Translations under genes and position numbers: made by a program
From: Paracoccus maritimus
GTDB lineage: Bacteria > Pseudomonadota > Alphaproteobacteria > Rhodobacterales > Rhodobacteraceae
Assembly (NCBI RefSeq): GCF_025195095.1
Contig: NZ_JANAVZ010000002.1
Coordinates: forward strand, 124,001 to 188,000
Direction: 5' to 3'
DNA: 64,000 bases
Notes under the pieces: model-generated
Database searches by the model: none
Told to the model about the DNA's origin: nothing
The model's input: only the letters and a program-made list of their open reading frames with translations
In this document: positions 8,604 through 17,913 of the stretch, piece after piece
Numbering within the stretch: the first letter of the stretch is position 1
How the letters are laid out: each line of letters opens with the position of its first letter

Positions 8604-8876
8604 ATGGCACACAAGAAAGCAGGCGGTTCGTCCCGCAACGGTCGCGATTCGGCTGGTCGCCGTCTCGGCGTCAAACTGTATGGCGGTCAGGAAGCGACCG
8701 CCGGTAACATCATCGTGCGTCAGCGCGGCACCAAGTGGTGGCCGGGCGACAATGTCGGCATGGGCAAGGATCATACCCTGTTCGCGCTGACCGACGGTCA
8801 TGTGACCTTCAAGAAGGGCCTGAAAGGGCGCACCTTCATTTCGGTGATTCCCGCGAGTCTCGAAGCCGCCGAGTAA
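8604..8876 (+). CDS. rpmA: 50S ribosomal protein L27
   Basis: 90-residue ribosomal protein near the peptidyl-transferase centre. It starts [16 protein letters not shown], the unprocessed proteobacterial form without the Firmicutes N-terminal extension, and includes the [26 protein letters not shown] core (read in two parts: [10 protein letters not shown] and [12 protein letters not shown]). It is second in the rplU operon and ends just before a cluster of hairpins. Confidence 0.98.
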   Translation: MAHKKAGGSSRNGRDSAGRRLGVKLYGGQEATAGNIIVRQRGTKWWPGDNVGMGKDHTLFALTDGHVTFKKGLKGRTFISVIPASLEAAE

Positions 8877-8884
8877 CCCGAATT

Positions 8885-8942
8885 TAACATTTCGATGTTA
8901 GGGGGATCGGCGAAAGCCGGTCCCCCGACCTGTTTTCAGGTC
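8885..8942 (+). terminator. Three tandem tetraloop hairpins ending the rplU-rpmA operon
   Basis: Three perfect or near-perfect hairpins follow one another with no spacing: TAACAT-TTCG-ATGTTA (8885-8900), an 11-bp stem with a GAAA loop (8901-8926, one T-G wobble), and GACCTG-TTTT-CAGGTC (8927-8942). CTGTTTTCC follows. The middle stem is strong enough to act as a terminator; the others may protect the 3' end. Confidence 0.75.
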
Positions 8943-8963
8943 CTGTTTTCCGGGGGAGGGAAA

Positions 8964-9551
8964 ATGGTTATGTCTGCACCGATGCGGGAGGGCACGCGAT
9001 TGGATGATCTGAAGCCCGATGTCATCACCCTGAACCAGCCCGTCATCGAGACCGAGCGTTTCGTGTTGCGGCCCCTGCGGCCCTCGGATGCCGGGATGAT
9101 CGCACATTATACCTCGGACCGCCGCGTGGCCGAGGGAACGCGGGCCATTCCGCATCCCCTGCCGCCGGGCGCGGCGGAAGGATTTGTCGCTCGTTCGCTG
9201 GCCGCGGATCGCAGCGAGGATGTGTGGGCGATCGACGGGTCGGCGCATCGTCTCGCCGAACTGCTGGGTGTCGTCTCGCTGACGCGGATGGAGGGCGACC
9301 AGTCCGAACTCGGCTTCTGGATCGGCGCGGGATTCTGGAACACCGGATTCGCGACCGAGGCGGTCGAGGCGCTGGTTGCGGCCAACCCGCACGGATCGCG
9401 CACCTTGTTCGCCGAGGCATTCCAGGACAATCCCGGCTCGGCGCGCGTGCTGACCAATTGTGGATTCGTCTATCTGGGCGATGCCGAAAGCTGGTCGGTC
9501 GCACGAGGCGCGCGGGTGGCGACCTGGACTTATCTGCGGAAAATGGACTGA
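8964..9551 (+). CDS. GNAT family N-acetyltransferase (RimJ/RimL-like)
   Basis: 195-residue cytoplasmic acetyltransferase using acetyl-CoA. The start ETERFVLRPLRPSD is the typical opening of the RimJ/RimL-type GNAT fold. The later segments SELGFWIGAGFWNTGFATEAV and NPGSARVLTNCGF correspond to motif A and the Asn-containing motif before strand 7. GGGGAGGG lies just upstream; ATG codons at 8964 and 8970 are both possible. The substrate (protein N-terminus, antibiotic or small amine) cannot be read from the sequence. It stands alone between the ribosomal operon and the oxidoreductase gene. Confidence 0.85.
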   Translation: MVMSAPMREGTRLDDLKPDVITLNQPVIETERFVLRPLRPSDAGMIAHYTSDRRVAEGTRAIPHPLPPGAAEGFVARSLAADRSEDVWAIDGSAHRLAELLGVVSLTRMEGDQSELGFWIGAGFWNTGFATEAVEALVAANPHGSRTLFAEAFQDNPGSARVLTNCGFVYLGDAESWSVARGARVATWTYLRKMD

Positions 9552-9666
9552 AAAATCCGGGGCGTGCAGGCGCTGATCCGGCAAGATCTGGGCCGGATGC
9601 GTCGCGTGATGCAGAAACTGCAATTCCGGTGATTGCATTTCGTCGCGCGACACCTAACTCGGTTTC

Positions 9667-10659
9667 ATGAGCATTCCGTATTCCCTTCTCGATCTGGCGC
9701 CGGTCCCCGAAGGATTTGACGCCGGTGACGCGATCAGCAACACCCTTGATCTGGCGCGCAAGGCCGAAGGCTGGGGCTATCACCGCTTCTGGATGGCCGA
9801 GCATCACAACATGCCGGGTATTGCCAGTTCGGCGACCGCTGTCCTGATCGGGCTTGTCGCGCAGGCGACGCGCACGATGCGGGTGGGTGCAGGCGGGATC
9901 ATGCTGCCAAACCATGCGCCATTGACCGTGGCCGAGGCGTTCGGGACCTTGGCCACGGTGTTTCCGGATCGCATCGATCTTGGACTGGGCCGTGCCCCCG
10001 GCGGTGACGGCGCGGTGATCCGGGCGCTGCGCCGTGATCCGATGGCTGACAGTTTTCCCAATGATGTCGTCGAATTGCTGGACTACCTTGGACCCGAGCG
10101 TGACGGTGCCGCGGTGCGTGCGCTGCCGGGTGAGGGGACGCAGGTTCCCGTCTGGATCCTTGGCAGCAGCCTTTTCGGCGCGCAGCTAGCCGCCCATCTG
10201 GGCCTGCCCTATGCCTTCGCCAGCCATTTCGCGCCGGATGATCTGGAACAGGCGCTGGCAATCTATCGCGATCGGTTCCGTCCCTCGCCATGGGGCGAAA
10301 AGCCGCATGCGATGATCGCGATCAATGTTTTCGCGGCCGACGACGCAGACGAGGCGCATCATCTGCGCACCACGATGCAGCTTGCCTTCGCGCGGCTGCG
10401 CACCGGCTTGCCCGGCAAGCTGCCACGTCCGACGCGTGATCTGGACGGCGAGATCGGGCCGCAGATGCGCCGCGCCGTGGATCAGGCGCTGCGGATCAGC
10501 GCGGTGGGGGACAAGGCGCAGGTCAGGGATCAGCTAGCCGCCCTGATTGATGCGCATAATCCTGACGAGGTGATCCTGACGGGGCAGATCCACGATCACG
10601 CCGCGCGGTTGCGCAGCTTTCAGATCGCAGCCGAGGTGATGCAATCGCTGCCCGCCTAG
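9667..10659 (+). CDS. LLM-class flavin-dependent oxidoreductase (luciferase-like)
   Basis: 330-residue single-subunit member of the bacterial-luciferase superfamily, which uses reduced FMN or F420. It opens with [14 protein letters not shown] and has [13 protein letters not shown], the conserved AEHH block, then [14 protein letters not shown] and [11 protein letters not shown], all typical of the MsnO8-like subgroup. The substrate is unknown. It converges with, and overlaps by 4 bp, the TRAP permease gene. Confidence 0.88.
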   Translation: MSIPYSLLDLAPVPEGFDAGDAISNTLDLARKAEGWGYHRFWMAEHHNMPGIASSATAVLIGLVAQATRTMRVGAGGIMLPNHAPLTVAEAFGTLATVFPDRIDLGLGRAPGGDGAVIRALRRDPMADSFPNDVVELLDYLGPERDGAAVRALPGEGTQVPVWILGSSLFGAQLAAHLGLPYAFASHFAPDDLEQALAIYRDRFRPSPWGEKPHAMIAINVFAADDADEAHHLRTTMQLAFARLRTGLPGKLPRPTRDLDGEIGPQMRRAVDQALRISAVGDKAQVRDQLAALIDAHNPDEVILTGQIHDHAARLRSFQIAAEVMQSLPA

Positions 10660-11957
10660 GGCAGCATCAGCCGTGTCAGCCCGGGAAACGCCGCGATCAG
10701 GATCAGGCCGATGACACTGGTCACCAGGAAGGGCAAGGCCCCCCGCGCGACCTTTTCCAGAGGCAACCGGGTGATGTTCGCCGCGACGTAAAGATTGATC
10801 CCCACCGGAGGTGTGATCAGTCCGATCGCCAGATTGACCATGATCAGCACTCCGAACCAGACCGGATCCCAGGCCAGTTCGCGCATGACCGGCAGGAAAA
10901 TCGGCAGGCAGATGAACATGATCGTGACCGCGTCCATGAACATGCCGGCGATCAGTACTACCAGCATGATCACCGCAAGGATCACCCACTGGTTCGACGA
11001 CAGTCCCAGCAGCGCACCAGAGTAGCGGCCGATCAGGTCGTCCACGGTTACGACCCAGCCGAAAAGCCCGGCATAGGCGACGACCAGCATCACCACCGAC
11101 GATCCTGCCGCGCTGTCTGCCAGGCATTCATACAGGCCACGGATCGTCAGCGTGCGATAGATCAGGCCACCCACTGCCAGCGCATAGACCGAGGCGACGA
11201 TGGCGGCCTCGGTCGGCGTGAATATGCCCGAATAGATCCCGCCAAGGATGACGACAGGCGTCATCAGCCCCCAGAAACTATCGATGAAGGATCGCCCCAG
11301 TGCCTGCGCATAGGACATGCCCGGATAGGGATTGGGGCTAAGCGCGCGGGTCGCGGTCGCATCCTGCACGCGCCCGAAGGGCAGGGCGCACAGCATCAGT
11401 GCTCCGCACAGGATGCCGGGCAGAATCGCGGCGATGAACAGGTCCGCGATCGAGGTTTCGGCCAAAACCCCATAGATCACCAACCCGATCGAGGGCGGAA
11501 TCACGATCGACATGGCCGCGCCGGTGCTGACCAGACCCGCGGCAAAGCCCCGTGAATACCCGTCCTCTTCCATCGAACGGACGATCATCGGACCGATGGC
11601 TGCGACCGACGCCGGACCCGATCCGCTGACCGCGCCCCAAAACAGGCAGACCACCGTTCCGACCAGTCCCATGCCGCCCGGCAGCCCGCCGACCAGCACC
11701 CGGAAGAAGCGGATCATCCGGTCGGCAATCCCCAGCCGTCCCATCAGGTTGCCGGCCAGAATGAAGAACGGGATCGCCAGCAGTGAGAATTTCCCGATCC
11801 CCGCCGTCAGCAGGTCGCCCACAAGATCAAGGCCGAAGCCCAGTTGCCACATCGCGGCAAGCGCCGAAAGGCCAAGCGCGAAGGCAACCGGCACGCGCAG
11901 CACCAGCAGCAGGAAGAACAGCCCGACCATCATGCTGCCGGCACCGATCTCAGGCAT
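10656..11957 (-). CDS. dctM: TRAP transporter large permease (DctM)
   Basis: 433-residue inner-membrane protein with about 12 hydrophobic helices, the ion-coupled transport subunit of a tripartite ATP-independent periplasmic transporter. It contains the family segments [24 protein letters not shown] and [15 protein letters not shown]. Its start overlaps dctQ by 8 bp. The DctP-type binding protein encoded upstream suggests an organic acid as substrate. It lies head-to-head with the IclR/thiolase-like operon, so the transported acid may be the substrate of those enzymes. Confidence 0.94.
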   Translation of the reverse strand: MPEIGAGSMMVGLFFLLLVLRVPVAFALGLSALAAMWQLGFGLDLVGDLLTAGIGKFSLLAIPFFILAGNLMGRLGIADRMIRFFRVLVGGLPGGMGLVGTVVCLFWGAVSGSGPASVAAIGPMIVRSMEEDGYSRGFAAGLVSTGAAMSIVIPPSIGLVIYGVLAETSIADLFIAAILPGILCGALMLCALPFGRVQDATATRALSPNPYPGMSYAQALGRSFIDSFWGLMTPVVILGGIYSGIFTPTEAAIVASVYALAVGGLIYRTLTIRGLYECLADSAAGSSVVMLVVAYAGLFGWVVTVDDLIGRYSGALLGLSSNQWVILAVIMLVVLIAGMFMDAVTIMFICLPIFLPVMRELAWDPVWFGVLIMVNLAIGLITPPVGINLYVAANITRLPLEKVARGALPFLVTSVIGLILIAAFPGLTRLMLP

Positions 11958-12405
11958 CCGGGCCCCGCAACGCAGCCTGAACGAAACGGATCAGCACCAG
12001 CGCAAAGCCAAGCGGCAGCGCGGCAGAATACCACCACAGCGGCAGCCCCAGCCCATAGCTGCGCATCCCCGTTCCCATCTGGTTCAGCACAAGTTGCCAG
12101 CAGAACCAGACGGACGCCGCCAACAGCGCGACTGACAGCAGCGTGGCCAGCACGATGACTGCCCGCCGCAGCGCGGCAGGCAGCAGATCGGTGATCAGTT
12201 CGACGGCAAGATGCTGACCGCGACGTGCCGCGATCGCCGCGCCGAACACGGTCAGCAACACGAACCCGCCGGTCAGCAGTTCCTCGGTCGCGGCCAGCGA
12301 ATGGTTGGTGCCATAGCGTACAACGACATTGGCAAAGCCCAGCCCCGTCATCGCCAGCAGCAACACCGCGCAGACGGCCTTTTCGAACTGATCCAGCAGG
12401 CGCAT
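11950..12405 (-). CDS. dctQ: TRAP transporter small permease (DctQ)
   Basis: 151-residue membrane protein with four predicted helices, the small subunit that pairs with DctM. The N-terminal FEKAVCAVLLLAMTGLGFANVVVRY pattern (residues ~6-30) and the later RRGQHLAVELITDLLP are typical of the family. Its ATG abuts the dctP stop (12406) with no gap, and its 3' end overlaps dctM. Confidence 0.92.
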   Translation of the reverse strand: MRLLDQFEKAVCAVLLLAMTGLGFANVVVRYGTNHSLAATEELLTGGFVLLTVFGAAIAARRGQHLAVELITDLLPAALRRAVIVLATLLSVALLAASVWFCWQLVLNQMGTGMRSYGLGLPLWWYSAALPLGFALVLIRFVQAALRGPDA

Positions 12406-13392
12406 CTACTGCGCGTTCGCTTCGTCTGTGAACAGTTTCACGATGTCAGCGCCGATCTGGTTCGACCATTTGTCGAAGCTGGGCTTGGTCGCCTCGCGGA
12501 ACGCGGCCAGTTCGTCGGCGGTCGGCTCGTGCACTTCCATGCCCTGTTCCTTCAGGAACTCCAGCCCGCTTGCTGTGGCTTCGCGGCTGATCTGGATCTG
12601 ATAGGCCATCGCCTCGTCCGCAGCCTTCTGGAACTTGGCCTTGGTCTCGTCGTCCAGCGAATCCCATTTTTCCTTGCTGATGCCTAGGAACAGCGGATCA
12701 TAGCTGTAGTGCCACGGCGTGATGTATTTCTGGACCTCGTAGACCCGCTGCGGAATGATCACCGCGCCGATCGGATTTTCCTGTCCGTCCACGACGCCCT
12801 GCTGAAGCGCGGGGAACGTCTCGGACCACTGCATCTGCTGCGGATTGGCCCCCAGATCATTCATGACGTCGATATACATCGGCCCGGCGACGCGCATCTT
12901 CAGGCCCTTCATGTCATCGGGCGAGGTGATCGGATGCTTCGAATTGGTGACTTCGCGGAACCCGTTCTCGCCCCAGGCCAGGACGTGGATGCCATGGCCC
13001 GCCATGATTTCTTCCATCTTATCGCCAGCCGCACCCTGCGTGGTGCGATCCACCGCATCATAGTCCGGATACAGATAGGGCAGCGAAAACGCAGCCATTT
13101 CGGGCGCCAGCGGGGTGACGTTGATCGCCGATGTCAGCACCAGGTCGATGGCCCCGCGGCCAGTCATCTCGGCCTGCTTCATCTGGTCGCCACCGGAAAG
13201 CTGGGCGTTGGGAAAGACCCGAATATCATAATCGCCGCCGGTTTCCTGTTCCAGAAGTTCGCCGAACTTGTCGGCACCCTTCTGCCAGGTGGTCGTGTCA
13301 CCCGTATTGTGCGACAGACGCAGGGTTTCAGCCGAGGCGGGCAGGCACAGCGCAAGCGCGGTAGTCAGCCCAAGGGCCAGCTTCATGAACAT
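12406..13392 (-). CDS. dctP: TRAP transporter substrate-binding protein (DctP family)
   Basis: 328-residue periplasmic solute receptor with a signal peptide (ends LPASA). The mature part begins ETLRLSHNTGD; the segment GLKMRVAGPMYIDVMNDLGANPQQM carries the conserved Arg that binds the ligand carboxylate (Arg of KMRV). GGAGG precedes the ATG at 13390-13392; an in-frame ATG two codons later is possible. First gene of the dctPQM operon, diverging from iclR across 127 bp. Confidence 0.92.
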   Translation of the reverse strand: MFMKLALGLTTALALCLPASAETLRLSHNTGDTTTWQKGADKFGELLEQETGGDYDIRVFPNAQLSGGDQMKQAEMTGRGAIDLVLTSAINVTPLAPEMAAFSLPYLYPDYDAVDRTTQGAAGDKMEEIMAGHGIHVLAWGENGFREVTNSKHPITSPDDMKGLKMRVAGPMYIDVMNDLGANPQQMQWSETFPALQQGVVDGQENPIGAVIIPQRVYEVQKYITPWHYSYDPLFLGISKEKWDSLDDETKAKFQKAADEAMAYQIQISREATASGLEFLKEQGMEVHEPTADELAAFREATKPSFDKWSNQIGADIVKLFTDEANAQ

Positions 13393-13519
13393 GGTTTCTC
13401 CTCCCGTTCCACAATGCGGCACGCTGGCCGCTTTTGTCGTTGGCATGTTTACGGATGAAGAATAGCCATGCAATAAGAATCGGCGGCTTTCTGAGGGCGG
13501 CGGGAGAATTCGATTCCAC
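13393..13519. promoter_or_regulatory. Divergent control region dctPQM / iclR operon
   Basis: The 127-bp gap must hold both promoters and probably the IclR operator. TTCCACA occurs twice in the same orientation, at 13407-13413 and 13514-13520, close to each start. The middle is AT-richer than its surroundings. No clear -35/-10 pair could be chosen. Confidence 0.35.
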
Positions 13520-14317
13520 ATGATGGAAAGCATCATCGAACAAGGCACGCAAAGCATCGGACGCGCGGTGGCGGTCTGGCGCCGGATCGGTCGCGCAACC
13601 GAAACCGGGTTGTCCCTGGCTGACCTGGCCGACGCGACCGGCCTTGCCAAGCCCACACTGCGACGGATCCTGGTCGCCCTGATCCGCGAGGGATTGGTGG
13701 AACAGGATCTTGCCACGCGCCGATACTTTCCCGGGCCCGAAACCTATGTGACCGGAATGCTGGCCGCGCCGCGCTTTGGCCTGTTGCGCATAGCGCAGCC
13801 CGCGTTGATCCGCCTTGCGCGGCTTAGTGGCGACACCTGCTTCCTGACCGTCCGACGAGGTCTGCACGCGGTCTGCCTGCTGCGCGAGGAGGGCAGCTAC
13901 CCTGTTCGGACGCATGCGCTGCAACCCGGCGACGAACATCCGCTGGGGATCGGGGCGGGATCGCTGGCCATCCTTGCGGGATTGCCTGACGACGAAATCG
14001 GAGGACTTCTTGACGATCTGGCACCACTTCTGTCCGCGCCGCGCTATGATGCCTATGACCCGCAGGTGCTGCTGACGGCCATCACGAACGCCCGCACCCA
14101 AGGCTACGCGCTGAACCCCGGTCTGATCGTCGCGGGCAGTTGGGGGGTGGGGGTGCCGATCCGTCACCCGCTGGGGACAATCGCTGGCGCGCTGTCGCTG
14201 GCCGCGATCGACCAGCGCCTGACGCCGCCACGCCAAGCCGAGATGGCGGCCCTGTTACGGGCCGAGGCGTCCCGGATCGAAACCGAACTGACCCACCTGC
14301 TTGCGAGGAAGACATGA
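13520..14317 (+). CDS. IclR family transcriptional regulator
   Basis: 265-residue ligand-responsive DNA-binding protein. An N-terminal winged helix-turn-helix (about residues 8-70, with LADATGLAKPTLRRIL as recognition helix) precedes an IclR effector domain (about 85-255, with RRGLHAVCLLREEG and GWGVG-like segments such as VAGSWGVGVPIR). It diverges from the TRAP genes and leads the thiolase-like/ligase/PPC operon, overlapping the next gene by 4 bp. It most likely controls both units in response to the substrate or its CoA derivative; this is inferred from position. Confidence 0.93.
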   Translation: MMESIIEQGTQSIGRAVAVWRRIGRATETGLSLADLADATGLAKPTLRRILVALIREGLVEQDLATRRYFPGPETYVTGMLAAPRFGLLRIAQPALIRLARLSGDTCFLTVRRGLHAVCLLREEGSYPVRTHALQPGDEHPLGIGAGSLAILAGLPDDEIGGLLDDLAPLLSAPRYDAYDPQVLLTAITNARTQGYALNPGLIVAGSWGVGVPIRHPLGTIAGALSLAAIDQRLTPPRQAEMAALLRAEASRIETELTHLLARKT

Positions 14318-15495
14318 CGGATCTGCCCCCCGCGCCGGAAGGCCGCATCATTGGCTGGGCGCATACGCGCTTTGGCAAATCGGACGCGCCCGACGTCGAA
14401 TCCTTGATGGCCGAGGTGACCGGCACTGCGCTGGATCATGCGGGCATCCCTGCTGATCAGGTCGAGGGCATTTTCGTCGGCGTTTACAACGGCGGCTTCC
14501 AGAAGCAGGGCTTCGAGGGCGCATTGGTCGCACTGGGCCATGATGGCTTGCACCATGTGCCTGCGGTGCGTCTGGAAAACGCCTGCGCCACCGGATCGGC
14601 CGCGATCGCCGCCGCACTGGATTTCATCGGGTCGGGACGCGGGCGCATTGCACTGGTCGTCGGGGCCGAGAAGATGACCGCGACCCCCGGCGCCGAGATC
14701 GGCGACATTCTTCTGGGTGCAAGTTACCGCGCCGAGGAAGGCGATACGCCGGGCGGGTTCGCGGGCGTGTTCGGGGGAATCGCCAACAGCTATTTCCAGC
14801 GTCATGGCGACGCGTCGCGCGAACTGGCGATGATCGCGGCCAAGAACCACGCAAACGGCGCGTTGAATCCCTTCGCGCATATGCAGAAGGATGTGGGTTA
14901 CGATTTCTGCAATACCGTCAGCGACAGGAACCCGATTGCGGCGGGACCGCTGCGGCGGACCGATTGCTCGCTGGTCTCGGACGGGGCGGCGGCACTGGTC
15001 ATCGCGCATCCCGATATCGAAAGCCCGCGTGCCATCACGTTTCGGGCGCAGCGTCAGGCAAATGATTATCTGCCCCTGTCGCGACGCGACATTCTGGAGT
15101 TCGCCGGTGCGCGAAAGGCCTGGGCGCAGGGGTTGAAGCAGGCTGGTATCACGCTGGACGATCTGTCGCTGGTGGAAACTCATGACTGTTTCACCATCGC
15201 GGAACTGCTTGAATACGAGGCAATGGGGCTGGCCGAACAGGGGCAGGGGGGCAGGATCATCGCGGACGGGATCAGCGCGCGCGGCGGCCGGTTGCCGGTG
15301 AACCCGTCGGGCGGGCTGAAATCGCGCGGACATCCGATCGGCGCGACCGGTGTCTCGCAGCATGTCATGGCGGCGATGCAGTTGACAGGCGAGGCCGGCG
15401 GCATGCAGATCCCCGGTGCCGCTCTGGCCGGGGTCTTCAACATGGGCGGTGCCGCGGTCGCGAACTATGTCTCGATCCTTGAGAGGGTGAAATGA
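14314..15495 (+). CDS. Thiolase-like protein (SCP-x / lipid-transfer type)
   Basis: 393-residue thiolase-fold protein of the SCP-x/lipid-transfer branch. The nucleophile motif ENACATGSAAIAA (Cys near residue 91) and the His of GHPIGATG are present. The second catalytic Cys of true thiolases is missing: the C-terminus reads FNMGGAAVANYVSILER. Proteins of this type include CoA-ester thiolases and Ltp2-like retro-aldolases that cleave side chains with a partner protein. Overlaps iclR and the ligase gene by 4 bp each. It probably performs the carbon-carbon cleavage of the pathway. Confidence 0.85.
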   Translation: MTDLPPAPEGRIIGWAHTRFGKSDAPDVESLMAEVTGTALDHAGIPADQVEGIFVGVYNGGFQKQGFEGALVALGHDGLHHVPAVRLENACATGSAAIAAALDFIGSGRGRIALVVGAEKMTATPGAEIGDILLGASYRAEEGDTPGGFAGVFGGIANSYFQRHGDASRELAMIAAKNHANGALNPFAHMQKDVGYDFCNTVSDRNPIAAGPLRRTDCSLVSDGAAALVIAHPDIESPRAITFRAQRQANDYLPLSRRDILEFAGARKAWAQGLKQAGITLDDLSLVETHDCFTIAELLEYEAMGLAEQGQGGRIIADGISARGGRLPVNPSGGLKSRGHPIGATGVSQHVMAAMQLTGEAGGMQIPGAALAGVFNMGGAAVANYVSILERVK

Positions 15496-17048
15496 CGCCC
15501 TGTTCGACCCGCACGATGAATCTGGGACATCTGCTGGATCAGACGGCCCGGCGGCTGCCGGACAATCCTGCGATGATCTGGGGCGACGCGCGCTGGACAT
15601 GGGCGCGGATGCGGGCGCGGGTGGATGCGATGGCGCGTCTGCTGGCCCGGGACCATGGCATCGGCAAGGGCGACCGGGTTCTGGTGCAGTCGGCCAACAA
15701 CAACCAGATGTGGGAAAGCCTGTGGGCCTGCCTGAAGCTGGGCGCGATCTGGGTGCCCGCGAATTTTCGCGGCTCGCCGGACGATCTGCGCTGGATGGCA
15801 GAATTGTCGCAGCCGAAGCTGCTGATCTGCGAGGCTGAATTCCCCGATCACGCCGCGATCTGCGGTCTGCCGACGCTGGCGATCGGCAAGACGGATTTCG
15901 GACCCGACATCGAGACGCTATTGTCAGTGCAGGACGACACGCCCCTGCGCGCGGTCGATGTGGACAGGGACGATCCGGCCTGGCTGTTCTTCACCTCTGG
16001 CTCGACAGGCAGGCCAAAGGCCGCGGTGCTGACCCATGGGCAGATGGGGTTCGTGATCGCCAATCATCTCGCCGACCTGATCCCCGGCACCACCGAGGAT
16101 GACGCCTCGCTGGTCGTCGCGCCGCTCAGCCACGGTGCAGGGATCCATCAGATGCTGCAGGTGGCGCGGGGCGTGCCTACGATCCTGCCCAATGGCCCTT
16201 TTGATCCGGCGGAAATCTGGCGTCTGGTGGCACAATATCGGGTCAGCAACATGTTCACCGTGCCGACCATCGTGAAGCTGCTGACCGAACATCCCGCCGT
16301 CGATCATCACGATCATTCCAGCCTGCGCCACGTCATCTATGCGGGTGCGCCGATGTATCGCGTCGATCAGGTTCGCGCCCTGGAAAAGCTGGGCCCCGTG
16401 CTGGTCCAGTATTTCGGGCTGGGCGAAGTCACGGGCTGCATCACCGTGCTGCCGGCGCGTCTTCATGACGCCGCCGATGGCTGGGCGTTGCAGGGCAGCT
16501 GCGGATATCCCCGCACCGGCATACAGATCGAAATTCAGGATGAGACCGGCCAGCCCTTGCCTGCAGGCCAGACGGGCGAACTTTGCGTGACCGGGGGCGC
16601 GGTCTTCGCAGGCTACTGGAACGATCCTGGGGCGAACGCCAAGGCCTTCCGCGATGGCTGGTTCCGAACCGGCGATCTGGGTCACATGGATCAGCGCGGC
16701 TTCTTCTACCTGACCGGGCGCGAAAGCGACATGTTCATTTCGGGTGGCTCCAACATTCATCCGCGCGAGATCGAGGAAAAGCTGTTGCTGCATCCCGAGG
16801 TCGCCGAATGTGCCGTGATCGGCATGCCCGACCCGACATGGGGCGAGGTCGGTGTGGCGATCTGCGTCACCCGCGCCGGAACACGGCCCGATCTTGCGGC
16901 ATGGCTTGGTCCCAGAATCGCGCGCTACAAGCTGCCCAGACGCATCCTGTTCTGGGATGGCCTGCCGAAGTCGGGTTACGGCAAGATCACCAAGAAGCTG
17001 GTGCGCGAGGAACTGATACGGCGCGAGGGATTGACCGAAAATGGCTGA
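15492..17048 (+). CDS. Acyl-CoA synthetase (AMP-dependent ligase)
   Basis: 518-residue member of the ANL superfamily that activates a carboxylic acid to its CoA ester through an acyl-adenylate. Motifs in order: the P-loop-like FTSGSTGRPKA, YFGLGEVTG near the adenine site, GWFRTGDLGHMD with the ATP-binding Asp, and C-terminal KSGYGKITKK with the catalytic Lys. No signal peptide. Third gene of the IclR operon; the neighbouring DctP-type transporter suggests the substrate is an imported organic acid. Chain length or ring type cannot be told from sequence. Confidence 0.92.
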   Translation: MTPCSTRTMNLGHLLDQTARRLPDNPAMIWGDARWTWARMRARVDAMARLLARDHGIGKGDRVLVQSANNNQMWESLWACLKLGAIWVPANFRGSPDDLRWMAELSQPKLLICEAEFPDHAAICGLPTLAIGKTDFGPDIETLLSVQDDTPLRAVDVDRDDPAWLFFTSGSTGRPKAAVLTHGQMGFVIANHLADLIPGTTEDDASLVVAPLSHGAGIHQMLQVARGVPTILPNGPFDPAEIWRLVAQYRVSNMFTVPTIVKLLTEHPAVDHHDHSSLRHVIYAGAPMYRVDQVRALEKLGPVLVQYFGLGEVTGCITVLPARLHDAADGWALQGSCGYPRTGIQIEIQDETGQPLPAGQTGELCVTGGAVFAGYWNDPGANAKAFRDGWFRTGDLGHMDQRGFFYLTGRESDMFISGGSNIHPREIEEKLLLHPEVAECAVIGMPDPTWGEVGVAICVTRAGTRPDLAAWLGPRIARYKLPRRILFWDGLPKSGYGKITKKLVREELIRREGLTENG

Positions 17049-17844
17049 AACGCTGTGCCATCCCGGTGCCGCCGACGGGCCGCGCCTGATGCTGGCACCC
17101 ACTCGCGTCGAACGGCGTCGGATCGCGTTGGCGGCGGATATGCCGATCCATGACGCGATCCTTGGCGCGCTCGACGGCGCCGAAAGCGCGTGGATCACCC
17201 TTCATGGCGGGCGCGGCGATCTGCGCTTCGTGCTGCCCGACCGATCCCGCGACGGGGTGCACGGGGCGTGGTATTCCGCGCCGCATGATCTGAAGGATGC
17301 GATCATCCATCGCGCAGGGATTGCCTGGGGGGGCCGCGATGGTCGCGCCTTTGGCCATTGTCATGGGCTGTGGGACACGGCGATGGGTCATCTGCTGCTG
17401 GAAGACACCGTCCTGACCCATCCTGTTCAGGCCGAGGCATGGTTGTTCGATGATGCGGTTTTCGAGGCACGGCCCGACGCCGAGACCGCGTTCACCCTGT
17501 TCAAGCCGCGGGGCATGCCGGTGGAGCGGCCCGACGCGGCGTTGTTGCGCATCGCACCCCATGTCGAACTGGCCGAAGGGCTGCGCGACGCGATGGGTCG
17601 GCTTGGCTGGGAACATGCCCGGCTGGCCGGTTTGGGAAGCCTGAACACGGCGCGATTCGACAACGGCGAAGTTCTTGACAGCCACGCGACCGAATTTTTG
17701 GTCCGCGACGCCTGGATCGACCGGTGCGATGCACGGGCAGAGATCGATATCGTGGGCATCGGCGGCGCAAGGGCGGGCGGCAAGCTGTCGCTGACGCAAA
17801 ACCCGGTCTGCGTGACCGCCGAACTGATCCTGCTGAAGTCCTGA
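17041..17844 (+). CDS. Double PPC/DUF296-domain protein
   Basis: 267-residue cytoplasmic protein. The first half (about 20-145) has the PPC/DUF296 pattern: an AWITLHGGRGDLRF strand region, then FGHCHGLWD and GHLLLEDTVL with clustered histidines, and AEAWLFDD. The second half (about 175-265) repeats the pattern in degenerate form (AGLGSLNTARFDNG, then GGKLSLTQNPVCVTAELIL). Bacterial PPC proteins have no established enzyme role. It overlaps the ligase gene by 8 bp, so it should work with the thiolase-like enzyme and ligase, perhaps binding a CoA-linked intermediate or as a subunit. Confidence 0.7.
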   Translation: MAETLCHPGAADGPRLMLAPTRVERRRIALAADMPIHDAILGALDGAESAWITLHGGRGDLRFVLPDRSRDGVHGAWYSAPHDLKDAIIHRAGIAWGGRDGRAFGHCHGLWDTAMGHLLLEDTVLTHPVQAEAWLFDDAVFEARPDAETAFTLFKPRGMPVERPDAALLRIAPHVELAEGLRDAMGRLGWEHARLAGLGSLNTARFDNGEVLDSHATEFLVRDAWIDRCDARAEIDIVGIGGARAGGKLSLTQNPVCVTAELILLKS

Positions 17845-17860
17845 CAGGTCCGAAGACGGG

Positions 17861-17894
17861 AACGGCCGGCAGGGCTTTCGCGCTGCCGGCCGTT
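17861..17894. terminator. Bidirectional terminator-like hairpin between the PPC gene and gap
   Basis: A perfect 12-bp inverted repeat (AACGGCCGGCAG / CTGCCGGCCGTT) with a 10-nt loop lies between convergent genes. It lacks a clear T tract but is the only structured element in the 69-bp gap. Confidence 0.65.
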
Positions 17895-17913
17895 GCAGGA
17901 ATTCGGGCGTCGG

